A DNA stretch of 64,000 bases from a bacterium (GTDB lineage Bacteria > Acidobacteriota > Thermoanaerobaculia > Multivoradales > J023), in the NCBI GenBank assembly GCA_024226315.1, contig JAAELT010000696.1, forward strand, positions 1 to 64,000, read 5' to 3'. Both the position numbers and the translations under genes were made by a program. Positions 35,568-44,157 of the stretch are shown one piece after another (positions within the stretch are counted from its first letter, which is position 1; every line of letters starts with the position of its first letter). The notes under the pieces were generated by a model. The model searched no databases, was not told the origin of the DNA, and worked only from the letters and a program-made list of their open reading frames with translations.

Positions 35568-37631
35568 ATGCGACGAGATGCCACCGTCCGCGCGTTGCGG
35601 TGCACCAGGATTGGTGCGATCTCGCTCCTCGTGGTCGCTCTCGCGCTGGCGCCTGCCTCCCTGGCCCGAGGGCCACGGGAGGCGCTCTGGGAGCTGACGG
35701 CCAAGGATCTCGACGACGAGACCGGACAGATCATCCTGCCGCCGCTCTGGAAGTTCCACTCCGGCGACGATCCGTCCTTCGCGGCTCGCGGCTTCGACGA
35801 CGGCGACTGGCAGGAGACCGACACCCGGCTGCTCGCCGGTGAGCGGCCCGGCGACTGGGACGGGATGGGCTGGTTCCGGCTGCGCTTCCGTGTCTCCCAC
35901 GATCTGAGGGGCGCGTCCCTCGGCCTGACGCTGCGCCAGTTCGGGGCCGCCGAGATCTACCTGGACGGGGAGCTGGTGCGCGGCGTCGGCACGGTCGACG
36001 CCCGGCGCGCGGCGACGCGGGCGCGGATCCAGCGCCAGCCTCACTTCTTCGGCTTCGACGATCGCGCGATCCACGTGCTCGCCGTGCGCTTCGCCAATCA
36101 CGAGGCGGACGCCTTCGAGGAGGCGGGCAAGATCGGGGGTTTTCGGGCGGCGCTGGGCACCGCCAACGGCGAATTCGAGTCCTACGCCGCGAACCTGCGC
36201 TCCCTGAGCGCCTACCAGGCTTTCTTCACCGGTCTGTTCGCCGCCTTCGCGCTGCTGCATCTGTTGCTCTGGGTCTTCTATCGGGAGTCCGGGGAGAATC
36301 TCTACTTCGGTCTGCTCAGCGGCACCGTCGCGCTGCTCTCTTATCTCTTCTTTCACGGCCACTTCACAGAAGACCCCAGTTTTTTTCACGTCTACGACCG
36401 CGCCATGAACGGCGCCTGGGTGCTGCTCAGCGTCTGCGCGCTGCGTTTCGTCTACTGTGTCTACGATCGTTCGCCACAGTGGCTGCGCACGGTGCTCGCC
36501 GCGGCCCTGGCGATGATCGCCCTCGGCTGGTTCTTTCCCATGGCCGCCAAGCCGTGGATCTTCGTGCTACTGCTGGCGACCGCCGCGGAGATGGTGCGCG
36601 TGGTGGTGGTCGCCAACGTCCGACGCCAGGCCGGAGCGCGGATCGTCGGCCTCGGCATCCTGATCCTGGCCGGCGGCATGACGGTCGGACTCCTGGCGTC
36701 TTCCGGTGCCCTGCCGTCTTCGATCTTCACCGTCTTCCTGATTCCCTTCGCGTCGGTGCTGGCGCTGATTCTGACCATGTCGGTCTACCTGTCGCGCCGC
36801 TTCGCCCAGGCCAACCACGATCTGCGCGAGCAGCTGAGCGAGGTCCGGCGGCTTTCCGATCAGAAGCTCGAAGACGAGGTCGCGCGACGCCTGCTCGAAG
36901 CCGAGAACCAGCGTCAGGCCGAGGAGCTCGAGGAGGCGCGCAAGCTGCAGCTCTCGATGTTGCCCCGGAGCCTGCCGGCCCTGCCGGACCTGGCGGTCGC
37001 GGCTGGCATGTTCACCGCCACCGAGGTCGGCGGCGACTACTACGACTTCGACGTGGCGGAAGACGGTACCCTCACCGTCGCCCTCGGCGACGCCACCGGT
37101 CACGGCATGAAGGCGGGCACGCTGGTGACCGCCACCAAGAGCCTGTTCAAAGGCTTGGACGGTACGGCCGAGCTGCCCGAGACCCTCGGCCGGTTCGGTC
37201 GGGCGCTCAAGCGGATGAACCTGCAGCAGCTCAACATGGCGTTGATGCTGGCCCGCTTCAAGGCCGGCCGGATGCGCCTCGCCGCCGCCGGCATGCCGCC
37301 GGCCCTGGTGCACCGCGCCGCCTCCGGCGAGGTGGAATCGGTGATCAACGAGGGCATGCCGCTGGGCAGCATGGCCGACTTCCCCTACCGCCAGAGCGAG
37401 CTCGACCTGGCGTCGGGCGACACCGTGCTGTTGATGAGCGACGGCTTCCCGGAGCGGCTCAACGGCGAGGACGAGATGCTGGGCTACGACAAGGTCCAGC
37501 AAGCTTTCTCGAAGGTCGCCTCAACCGAGCCGCAAGTGATCATCGACCGCCTGGTCGCCGACGGCGAGGCGTGGGCCTCCGGCAGGCCGGCGGCGGACGA
37601 CACGACCTTCGTCGTGCTGAAGGTGCGCTGA
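35568..37631 (+). CDS. 7TM-DISM receptor with SpoIIE-type phosphatase
   Basis: The 687-residue protein has a signal peptide, an extracytoplasmic jelly-roll domain (about 45-200, RLRFRVSHDLRGASLGLTLR), seven membrane helices (about 205-410), a coiled coil (about 412-475) and a SpoIIE/PP2C phosphatase domain (about 480-687). Metal-binding residues are present in EVGGDYYDF, ALGDATGHGMKAG, LLMSDGFPE and ADDTTFVVLK. Such receptors sense an external ligand and dephosphorylate Ser/Thr on anti-sigma-factor antagonists or similar partners. The neighbouring convergent gene is a Ser/Thr kinase, so the two may act on the same partner, though this is inference. Confidence 0.92.
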   Translation: MRRDATVRALRCTRIGAISLLVVALALAPASLARGPREALWELTAKDLDDETGQIILPPLWKFHSGDDPSFAARGFDDGDWQETDTRLLAGERPGDWDGMGWFRLRFRVSHDLRGASLGLTLRQFGAAEIYLDGELVRGVGTVDARRAATRARIQRQPHFFGFDDRAIHVLAVRFANHEADAFEEAGKIGGFRAALGTANGEFESYAANLRSLSAYQAFFTGLFAAFALLHLLLWVFYRESGENLYFGLLSGTVALLSYLFFHGHFTEDPSFFHVYDRAMNGAWVLLSVCALRFVYCVYDRSPQWLRTVLAAALAMIALGWFFPMAAKPWIFVLLLATAAEMVRVVVVANVRRQAGARIVGLGILILAGGMTVGLLASSGALPSSIFTVFLIPFASVLALILTMSVYLSRRFAQANHDLREQLSEVRRLSDQKLEDEVARRLLEAENQRQAEELEEARKLQLSMLPRSLPALPDLAVAAGMFTATEVGGDYYDFDVAEDGTLTVALGDATGHGMKAGTLVTATKSLFKGLDGTAELPETLGRFGRALKRMNLQQLNMALMLARFKAGRMRLAAAGMPPALVHRAASGEVESVINEGMPLGSMADFPYRQSELDLASGDTVLLMSDGFPERLNGEDEMLGYDKVQQAFSKVASTEPQVIIDRLVADGEAWASGRPAADDTTFVVLKVR

Positions 37632-37657
37632 GCTTTGTCGTACGGAAAGTACGGTAG

Positions 37658-40339
37658 CTACCGCTGAGCGCGTGCCTGGCGGAGCCGGTCGAGGCGTTGC
37701 CGGGCCTCGACTGTGGCTCTAGACGAGTCGCCTTTGGCTTGCTCGATGATCGGAAGACTCTCGCGCAGTAGAGGTTCCGCCTCGTCGAAGCGGTCGAGAT
37801 CGGCCAGGCATCCGCCGAGCACGCTCCGGGCGTCGGCCGTGCGCCAGTGATCGCTGCCGTAGGCACCCCCCAGGATCTCTAGGGCGCGCTCAGCGTCCTG
37901 CAAGGCTCCCTCCGGCCGTCCCATCGTCCGGAGCCAGCTCGCGTGAAGCCGGAGTACGATACCCACGGGGCTGGAATCTCCGTAGAGATCCTCGAAGATC
38001 TGAAGTCCCTGCTCCAGGCTGCGGCCCGCTTCCTCCAGGTCGCCGGTCCGTGCCTGATCCGAGCTTCCTCGCAGGTGGAGGAGCAGCCCCAGGTTGGTGT
38101 GGACGGTGGCTACTGTCTGGTGGCTCTCGCCATGGATTGCGCGGTACTCGTCCAGGCTCTGGCGGAAGAGGGTTTCGGCTTCGTCCCAGCTCGCCGCCCG
38201 CTGATCCACGTCTGACGCTCCCAGCTCCCGCAGAGACACAGCGAGGTTGCTGCGCGTCAAGGATGCTGACTCGGCGTTGGTACCGTAGAGCTCTTCTTTC
38301 AGGGCCAGGGACTCGCGGAAGGCCTCTGCGGCTTCCCGGTACTGTCCGAGCGCTTCGAGCGCTGTTGCCAGATTGTTGGTGCCGATCGCGATTCCCGCAT
38401 CGATCACGCCGGGCAGGCGTTTCTTCATCGCCAGCGATTCGCGGAGGATGTCCGCGGCGGCCTGGAGCTCGCCGCGACGGTCCAGGAACAGCGCCAGGTC
38501 GTTGAGGGCCTGGGCGAGCGGCTTGTCGTCGACGTCTCCCGAGCGCACCAGCTCGAGAGCCTCGGCTCGACGCGTCGCGGCTTCAGCTCCCTGTCCCCGC
38601 GCGCTCTCTACCGCGGATCGCCGAAGCATGGCGATCACCCAGTCACCGTCGCGTTCGCGGCCATCGGCGGAGCGGCGAAGAAAGCCTTCTCGGGTCCAGT
38701 CGTCCGCTTCCTGGAGGAAGCCGAGCCCATAGTACGACCACCCAATCGCATCCATGAGCCCAGGAAGATCTTCCGGCAGCTGATCCAGCAGCCGGGCTCT
38801 CTCTTCCTCGTCGAGATCGTCGAGCTCTCGGGCCTTCTCGAGATCGAGGATCTGGTCGTCGAGAAGCTCGCGAGCCTTGATTTCTGGACCTCGCTTTTGA
38901 GGATCCCTGATCTCGAACAGGCCCGCCATGTAATCGCGGACGTACCACGAACGCTCGAGCGCCGCCTTCGAATCCTCGATCGCCGCCTTCAGGCTCTGTT
39001 CGCGCTGCCAGAAGCCGTAGAAGAGCACCGCGGAACCTATGGTGACCAGGACGAGGAACAGCGCTGTGATCGCGGTCGCACGGTGGCGCTGAGTCAGCTT
39101 TCGAGCCGAATAGGAAAGAGACTGCTCGTGCGCCGACACCGGGAAGGACTGTCGGTGGCGTCGTAGATCCTCCGAGACTTCCTTCGCGGAGGAGTATCGT
39201 TTTCCCGGGTCCTTGTGAAGGGCCTTGAGAACAATACAATCCAGATCGCCGGCGAGCCGGCGCTGCAGCTCCTGGTGGCCGTTGTGGCCGTTGTGGCCGT
39301 TCCCGTGAGCTGCCTCGCGCGAGGCTTGCTCCGATTTCGAAGATCTCGGCAGCTCCAGCTCGGACGGGTCCACGTCGGGCTCGGCCGCGGCCGAGATGAC
39401 GGCCGTACTGGGCTTCTCCGGCTGTTCGGTACAGATCGCTTGTTTGAGAGCGAAGAAAGAGCTGTTCCACTTCTGAAAGGGATAGTGCCCGGTCAGGATC
39501 TCGTAGAGCACGACTCCCAGGGAGTAGACGTCGGTCGACGTGCTCAGGAAGCCGGTGCCCATGATCTGCTCCGGGCTCGCGTACTGGAGAGTTCCGAGGA
39601 AGCCCAGGGACGGCATCTGCCAGGTGGTGTCCGTGGGCGAGGATTGCGGGCTCGCATCGATCAGCCAACCGATTCCGAAGTCGACGAGCTTGGGCTCGCC
39701 GTCTCGGGTCACCAGGATATTTGCGGGCTTGAGGTCACGATGGATGATCAGATTCTGGTGCGCGAAGTGGACGGCGTCGCAGATGCGCTCGCAAAGTCGT
39801 ACCCGGTGGCCGAGGGAAAGGTCGTTCTCCCTGCAGAAGCGGTCGATCGGAATGCCGTCCACATACTCCATGACCAGATAGGGCTGACCCGTCTCGGTGG
39901 TGTCGGCATCCAGGCAGCGCGCGATGTTGGGATGGTTCAGGCGAGCCAGGAGCTTCCTCTCGGTCAGGAAATGCTTGAGTTGGTGTTCGGTAACGAAACC
40001 TGGACGAATGACCTTGATCGCGACCGTGTTCTCCGTGACCGGATGCAGGGCTTTGTACACCGTTCCCATGCCGCCTTGGTCGATAAGCTCCTGCACAGGG
40101 TAGCGGTCGATCAGGTCGCCGGCGCCGAGCTCGCTCGCCTCGGAGTGATCCATGGGCACCAGCGGTTTCTCGAAGATGCCGTCGGGTTGATCGGTCAAGG
40201 CCAGGAGGCTTTCCACCTCCTGGCGAAGCTCGTCGTTCCCGCCGCAAGCCGTCTCGATATAGGCTTTGCGGTCGGCACCGCCGCGCTCGTACGATGCGCG
40301 AAATATTTGAAACGATTCCTTGTGGAGTTCCGTCAACAC
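37658..40339 (-). CDS. Transmembrane Ser/Thr protein kinase with TPR tail
   Basis: The 893-residue protein has a short N-terminal helical region (AYIETACGGNDELRQEVESL, common in acidobacterial kinases), a PknB-type kinase domain (about 78-345), a membrane helix (about 418-440, ALFLVLVTIGSAVLFYGFW) and TPR repeats to the C-terminus (for example NNLATALEALGQYREAAEAF). Kinase motifs are complete: GGMGTVY, VAIKVI, HRDLKPANILV, DFGIGW and YASPEQ. The kinase should be cytoplasmic and the TPRs outside. Codon use is less GC-biased than in neighbouring genes. An ECF sigma factor gene lies upstream on the same strand, a common acidobacterial pairing. Confidence 0.93.
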   Translation of the reverse strand: MLTELHKESFQIFRASYERGGADRKAYIETACGGNDELRQEVESLLALTDQPDGIFEKPLVPMDHSEASELGAGDLIDRYPVQELIDQGGMGTVYKALHPVTENTVAIKVIRPGFVTEHQLKHFLTERKLLARLNHPNIARCLDADTTETGQPYLVMEYVDGIPIDRFCRENDLSLGHRVRLCERICDAVHFAHQNLIIHRDLKPANILVTRDGEPKLVDFGIGWLIDASPQSSPTDTTWQMPSLGFLGTLQYASPEQIMGTGFLSTSTDVYSLGVVLYEILTGHYPFQKWNSSFFALKQAICTEQPEKPSTAVISAAAEPDVDPSELELPRSSKSEQASREAAHGNGHNGHNGHQELQRRLAGDLDCIVLKALHKDPGKRYSSAKEVSEDLRRHRQSFPVSAHEQSLSYSARKLTQRHRATAITALFLVLVTIGSAVLFYGFWQREQSLKAAIEDSKAALERSWYVRDYMAGLFEIRDPQKRGPEIKARELLDDQILDLEKARELDDLDEEERARLLDQLPEDLPGLMDAIGWSYYGLGFLQEADDWTREGFLRRSADGRERDGDWVIAMLRRSAVESARGQGAEAATRRAEALELVRSGDVDDKPLAQALNDLALFLDRRGELQAAADILRESLAMKKRLPGVIDAGIAIGTNNLATALEALGQYREAAEAFRESLALKEELYGTNAESASLTRSNLAVSLRELGASDVDQRAASWDEAETLFRQSLDEYRAIHGESHQTVATVHTNLGLLLHLRGSSDQARTGDLEEAGRSLEQGLQIFEDLYGDSSPVGIVLRLHASWLRTMGRPEGALQDAERALEILGGAYGSDHWRTADARSVLGGCLADLDRFDEAEPLLRESLPIIEQAKGDSSRATVEARQRLDRLRQARAQR

Positions 40340-40423
40340 ACCTCACCTCCGGAGAATTGAAAATTAGAGTATGAACGCGAGGTGTAGGAACGGTGCGGTG
40401 GCATGAAGAGTCGGTACCCTTGA

Positions 40424-40699
40424 TCAGCTCCGGGTGTCGAGAAGCGCTCGCAACTCTTTGTTGTTTTTCTCGAGCGCTGCCGCAAGACGCTTTCGGGACA
40501 GGCGAGAGCCTGTGCGCGACCGGAAGCTTTGGGGCAAATTCGTCTGGTCATGCATGGTCGCGTAGAAGGTCTTCGCCAAGAGCTCGAAGCTCTGGGCGAT
40601 GCCCAGGATGAGCTTCTCGTCTTCGGGTCGACGGGGGTCACTTCCATGGGGCCCCGCGGGCTTAGTGGGTCGTGCAGACAGGCTGTTTTGGTCGAGCAC
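40424..40699 (-). CDS. Small unknown protein between sigma factor and kinase
   Basis: A GTG at 40699 is preceded by AGGAG (40708-40712) with eight bases of spacing, giving a 91-residue hydrophilic protein. The second half is helical and basic (LILGIAQSFELLAKTFYATM, then RLSRKRLAAALEKNNKELRA). It lies on the same strand between the ECF sigma gene (160 bp upstream) and the kinase gene (84 bp downstream). It has no membrane helix and no zinc-finger anti-sigma motif. It could be a kinase substrate or a sigma partner, but only the position suggests this. Confidence 0.6.
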   Translation of the reverse strand: MLDQNSLSARPTKPAGPHGSDPRRPEDEKLILGIAQSFELLAKTFYATMHDQTNLPQSFRSRTGSRLSRKRLAAALEKNNKELRALLDTRS

Positions 40700-40859
40700 C
40701 TTCTTTTCTCCTCTTGTTGTTCGATCCAGCCTCTTTCCAAAGGCCTGCCGACTACAGACTTCAGCAGATCGCCGCATCCCGCCACTGCCGCCGGCTCTCG
40801 GCCGGCGCCCTACACCTCCCTATGGAAACGCGTGATCGGCCTTCGGAAGTGTTCGTGGA

Positions 40860-41651
40860 CTATTGACTCGCATCCAGCCCCGAAGCTCCTTTCTTGGTCA
40901 AGTGACGCTTCAGCCAGACCAGGGCCACGGCCCAGAGGCGTCTTGCCTTGGCCACGGAAACATCCATGGCGTCGGCGGTTTCTCGGTGAGTCAACCCGAC
41001 GAAGAACCGTAGGTCCACGACTCGGCTCGCGTCCGGGTCGAGTTTCTTCAGGTCTTCCAGTGCTTCGTTCAGCTCCGCGAGATCCAGATCGATCTCCTCG
41101 GCGCGATTCAGGGCTTTTTCGAGTGAGCTGGGACGCTTCCCGCTTCCGCGGCTCTGAGTGTTTCTCTTGCGGGCGTGATCGACCAGAATGCGACGCATCT
41201 CTTCGGCCACGAAACCGAAGAACTTCCTGTGACTGTCGAACGCCACCGTGCGCTTGCCCAGCAGCTTCAAGAAGACTTCGTTCACCAGTGCGGTGGTCTG
41301 TAGGGTATGTCCCTTGTTCTCCTTTCTCAGGCGCCTCTTGGCCATCAGGTGGAGATGATCGAAGACTGCTGGCGCCAGCTCGTCGAAGGCTTCCTTGTCG
41401 CCCGAGCTCCAGCGGGTGAGCAACTCGCTGACTCGGGAGCCCGAGGCCGCGAACGATGGTTCGGACGCGGCTGCGGTGGCCTCCAGGGTATCCATATCAG
41501 GAAGAGCCGATGCCTCTTCCGAAGGCGGTGCCGGTGGCTCGATGACTCCGGATTCGGCGGTGTTCGATCTGGCCTCGATGGCGGGTGCGTCTACGGTCTG
41601 TCGCGCAGAGGATTCCACGGCCATCGCTCCGACCTTTTCCGGTTGCTTCAT
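40860..41651 (-). CDS. ECF-type RNA polymerase sigma factor (kinase-associated group)
   Basis: The 263-residue protein has an unstructured N-terminal extension of about 70 residues, then sigma region 2 (KRRLRKENKGHTLQTTALVN, KFFGFVAEEMRRILVDHARK) and region 4 (VVDLRFFVGLTHRETADAMD, ending VALVWLKRHL). The TTALVNEVFLKLL and ILVDHARKR motifs place it in the group of ECF factors found beside Ser/Thr kinases in Acidobacteriota and Planctomycetota. ATG at 41651 has GGGGAGG about 11 bases upstream. ATG at 41624 is an alternative. It probably responds to the downstream kinase. Confidence 0.9.
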   Translation of the reverse strand: MKQPEKVGAMAVESSARQTVDAPAIEARSNTAESGVIEPPAPPSEEASALPDMDTLEATAAASEPSFAASGSRVSELLTRWSSGDKEAFDELAPAVFDHLHLMAKRRLRKENKGHTLQTTALVNEVFLKLLGKRTVAFDSHRKFFGFVAEEMRRILVDHARKRNTQSRGSGKRPSSLEKALNRAEEIDLDLAELNEALEDLKKLDPDASRVVDLRFFVGLTHRETADAMDVSVAKARRLWAVALVWLKRHLTKKGASGLDASQ

Positions 41652-41849
41652 GGTTCTGGCAGCCTCCCCTCGCTGGCCTCGACCTCGCGTTCTGGCGGCT
41701 GCGATGCGCATCGAGAGTCGCTTGCGCGCTTCGACTCGCCAGACTGGCTTTTCCTTCTACCTATAAGACGCGCGAACGACTCAGCCAGGTGCTCACCGGA
41801 TCCAAAAGGATCTATGCCAGCCGCAATCTCGGTCCGGTAGGATGATCCC

Positions 41850-42869
41850 ATGACGGCACAATCCACCCGCGACACCGACCCGATCCCCCCCACCCTCGAC
41901 GATATCCGGGAGGCCCGCGAGCTGCTCGGCGACCGCGTCCTCGAGACGCCGGTGTGGCAGTGGCGTGGCCGTGAGATCGAGGCGGCGGTGGGAGCGGGAA
42001 CCAGCGTCTTCCTCAAGCTCGAGCTGTTCCAGTACGCCGGCACGTTCAAGCCCCGCGGCGCGCTGCTCAACATGATGGCGCTGGCGCCGGGGGATCTGAA
42101 GCGGGGCGTCACCGCGGTGTCAGCCGGCAATCACGCCATCGCCGTCGGCTATGCGGCGCGGGCGCTCGGAGCCAGCGCCAAGGTGGTGATGCTGAGCACC
42201 GCCAACCCTGCACGGGTGGCAGCCTGCCGCGCCTACGGCGCCGAGATCGTGCCGGTGGACGACGTACACACCGCGTTCGACGTCGCCCACCAGGTGGAGC
42301 GCGACGAGGGCCGCGCCCTGATTCACCCGTTCGAAGGCCGGCGGACCGTGCTCGGCACGGCCGGCGTGGGGCTCGAGCTGGCCGCGGCGGTGCCCCGCCT
42401 CGACGCGGTGATCGTACCGATCGGTGGCGGCGGACTGTGTGCCGGCGTCGCCACCGCGGTCAAGCTGATGCAGCCTTCCTGCGAGGTCTTCGGCGTCGAG
42501 CCGGAGGGCGCTGATTCCATGCACCGCAGCTTCGCCGCCGGCGAGCCGCAGTCGATCGATCGCGTGCGCACGATCGCCGACAGCCTCGGCGCGCCGCATG
42601 CCGCTCCCTACACCTTCGGGCTCTGCCGCCGTTTCGTCGACGAGCTGGTGATGATCGACGACGATCAGATTCGGCGCGCCATGCGGCTGGTGTTCGACGG
42701 CGCGAAGCTCGCCGTCGAGCCCGCCGGCGCCGCCGCCACCGCGGCACTGTGTGGGCCGCTGCGCGAGCGGCTGGTGGGAAAGCGGGTGGGCGTGATCGTT
42801 TGCGGCACCAACATCGACGTCGCCACCTTCGCCGACCAGTCCGGCGCCTACGCTAGCTCGAGCTCGTAG
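41850..42869 (+). CDS. PLP-dependent threonine/serine dehydratase family enzyme
   Basis: The 339-residue protein is a fold-type II PLP enzyme of the threonine ammonia-lyase family. Lys67 in AGTFKPRGAL is the Schiff-base lysine, SAGNHAIAVGYAARALG binds the substrate carboxylate and IPIGGGGLCAGVA binds the PLP phosphate. There is no C-terminal ACT regulatory domain, so it is the short catabolic or racemase-like form. Likely reaction: threonine to 2-oxobutyrate plus ammonia, or a related hydroxy-amino-acid conversion. Its 3' end overlaps the convergent Uma2 gene by 22 bp. Confidence 0.9.
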   Translation: MTAQSTRDTDPIPPTLDDIREARELLGDRVLETPVWQWRGREIEAAVGAGTSVFLKLELFQYAGTFKPRGALLNMMALAPGDLKRGVTAVSAGNHAIAVGYAARALGASAKVVMLSTANPARVAACRAYGAEIVPVDDVHTAFDVAHQVERDEGRALIHPFEGRRTVLGTAGVGLELAAAVPRLDAVIVPIGGGGLCAGVATAVKLMQPSCEVFGVEPEGADSMHRSFAAGEPQSIDRVRTIADSLGAPHAAPYTFGLCRRFVDELVMIDDDQIRRAMRLVFDGAKLAVEPAGAAATAALCGPLRERLVGKRVGVIVCGTNIDVATFADQSGAYASSSS

Positions 42870-43561
42870 AACCAGCCGGAGTGGGGTGTGGGCTTGCGAG
42901 TCAGGCGGATGTGGCCGCCCAGCAGCGGCGATTCGGGCGCCTGGCGGTAGAAGCCGCCATCGAGCACCTGGACGTCGAGTCGCGGCTCGGCGCCGCGCGC
43001 GTCGATCAGCCACAGCTCGCCAATGCCGGCGGCGGCGTAGCGTGGAGGCAAGCGCTCGGTGTCCTTCTTTACTGACGAGTCGCTGAGGATCTCGACCACC
43101 AGACCGGGAGCTCCCTCGAGCTCGACGAAGCGCCCCGGCCCCTTGGCCAGGGCGGGCACCTGCCGTACGCTGCCAGCGTCCAGCGACTCGAACAAGACGG
43201 CCACCACGTCGGGCTCGGCGGACAGCTCCGAGACCGGCGACGTGACGCGAGTGCGGTCGGCGAAGACGAAGCCAAGGTTCCGGCGCGCGATCCGGTCGAA
43301 CAGCGCGGCGGCGATGGCGGTCTTCACCGTACCGTGAGTTTGGAGGTCTTCGGGGCTCATCTCCGCCTCGACCTCGCCGGCCAGATAGTCGATTCGGCCG
43401 CTCTCTGGAAACTCGTCAGACCGGCTCCAGTCACGGAATCCCTCCAGCAGATGCGCGGTGGCGGGAATGTCGAGGCCGACGTCGTAGGCGACGGCCGCTT
43501 CCCGGATCTCACTGTCCCCGTTGTCATTTCTGGTCATCTCTCGGCCCCGATCGCCGTCCAT
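42848..43561 (-). CDS. Uma2 family (DUF820) putative nuclease, copy 1
   Basis: The 237-residue protein has the Uma2/DUF820 PD-(D/E)XK fold: SAEPDVVAVLF supplies the Asp, GLVVEILSDSSVKKD the Glu, and RYAAAGIGELWLIDARG the following helix and strand. The family is widespread and multicopy, and a nuclease role is predicted from fold. ATG at 43561 lies five bases after the exonuclease stop. ATG at 43537 is an alternative start. It probably forms an operon with the upstream exonuclease gene. Confidence 0.85.
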   Translation of the reverse strand: MDGDRGREMTRNDNGDSEIREAAVAYDVGLDIPATAHLLEGFRDWSRSDEFPESGRIDYLAGEVEAEMSPEDLQTHGTVKTAIAAALFDRIARRNLGFVFADRTRVTSPVSELSAEPDVVAVLFESLDAGSVRQVPALAKGPGRFVELEGAPGLVVEILSDSSVKKDTERLPPRYAAAGIGELWLIDARGAEPRLDVQVLDGGFYRQAPESPLLGGHIRLTRKPTPHSGWFYELELA

Positions 43562-43565
43562 CCTA

Positions 43566-44126
43566 CTACGGGTCGTCGAGCCGCTCCGCCAGCATGTTGC
43601 AGAACAGTGCCCCCTGCTCGACGGCGTCGTCGAGTGCCACGTGGCTGTGGGGCAGGTCGTCGAACCAGCGGCGCGGCATGTTACGTTTGGTGGTCTGGCG
43701 GTAGCGGCTCTTGAGCACCGCCATGGCGTAGGTCTTGACGTCGAGCGCCGCGAACGAGAACGGGCTCACGCCGGCGAAGCGCATCAGGTACCAGTAGACG
43801 AAGGTGAAATCGAAGCCCGCGGGATAGGCCACGAACACCGGTTTGCCGGGCAGGGCGCGCACCCAGGCGACGTACTCGGGCATCACCGTCGCCGGCGAGC
43901 GAGTGCCGGTGCGGCAGGCGGCCCAGGCGTCGGGCTGCGTGGCCCACCAGCGCATGGTGCGGGCGTCGCCCTCGGCGCCCGGCAGCGGCTCGAGATTGGC
44001 GGCAAAGGTGCCGAGCAGAGTCTTGTCGGCCAGGTATGCGGCCGAGGCGAAGCTCAGCATCGAGTGAGGGCCGGGGATCGGTCCGTCGGCCTCGACGTCG
44101 GTGGAAACGTAGATCTCGGGCTTCAT
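43566..44126 (-). CDS. DEDD-type 3'-5' exonuclease
   Basis: The 186-residue protein has an RNase H-like exonuclease fold. Asp10 and Glu12 lie in YVSTDVEADGPIPG, a third acid is in AGFDFTFVYW and the final His-Asp pair is in SHVALDDAVEQG, completing a DEDDh-type site. It resembles small stand-alone exoribonucleases of the Rv2179c type more than DnaQ. It lies between the sulfatase gene (31 bp upstream) and Uma2 copy 1 (four bases downstream) on the same strand. Confidence 0.85.
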   Translation of the reverse strand: MKPEIYVSTDVEADGPIPGPHSMLSFASAAYLADKTLLGTFAANLEPLPGAEGDARTMRWWATQPDAWAACRTGTRSPATVMPEYVAWVRALPGKPVFVAYPAGFDFTFVYWYLMRFAGVSPFSFAALDVKTYAMAVLKSRYRQTTKRNMPRRWFDDLPHSHVALDDAVEQGALFCNMLAERLDDP

Positions 44127-44157
44127 GGCCCGGAGTCTATCTCCGGGCGATCACAAC

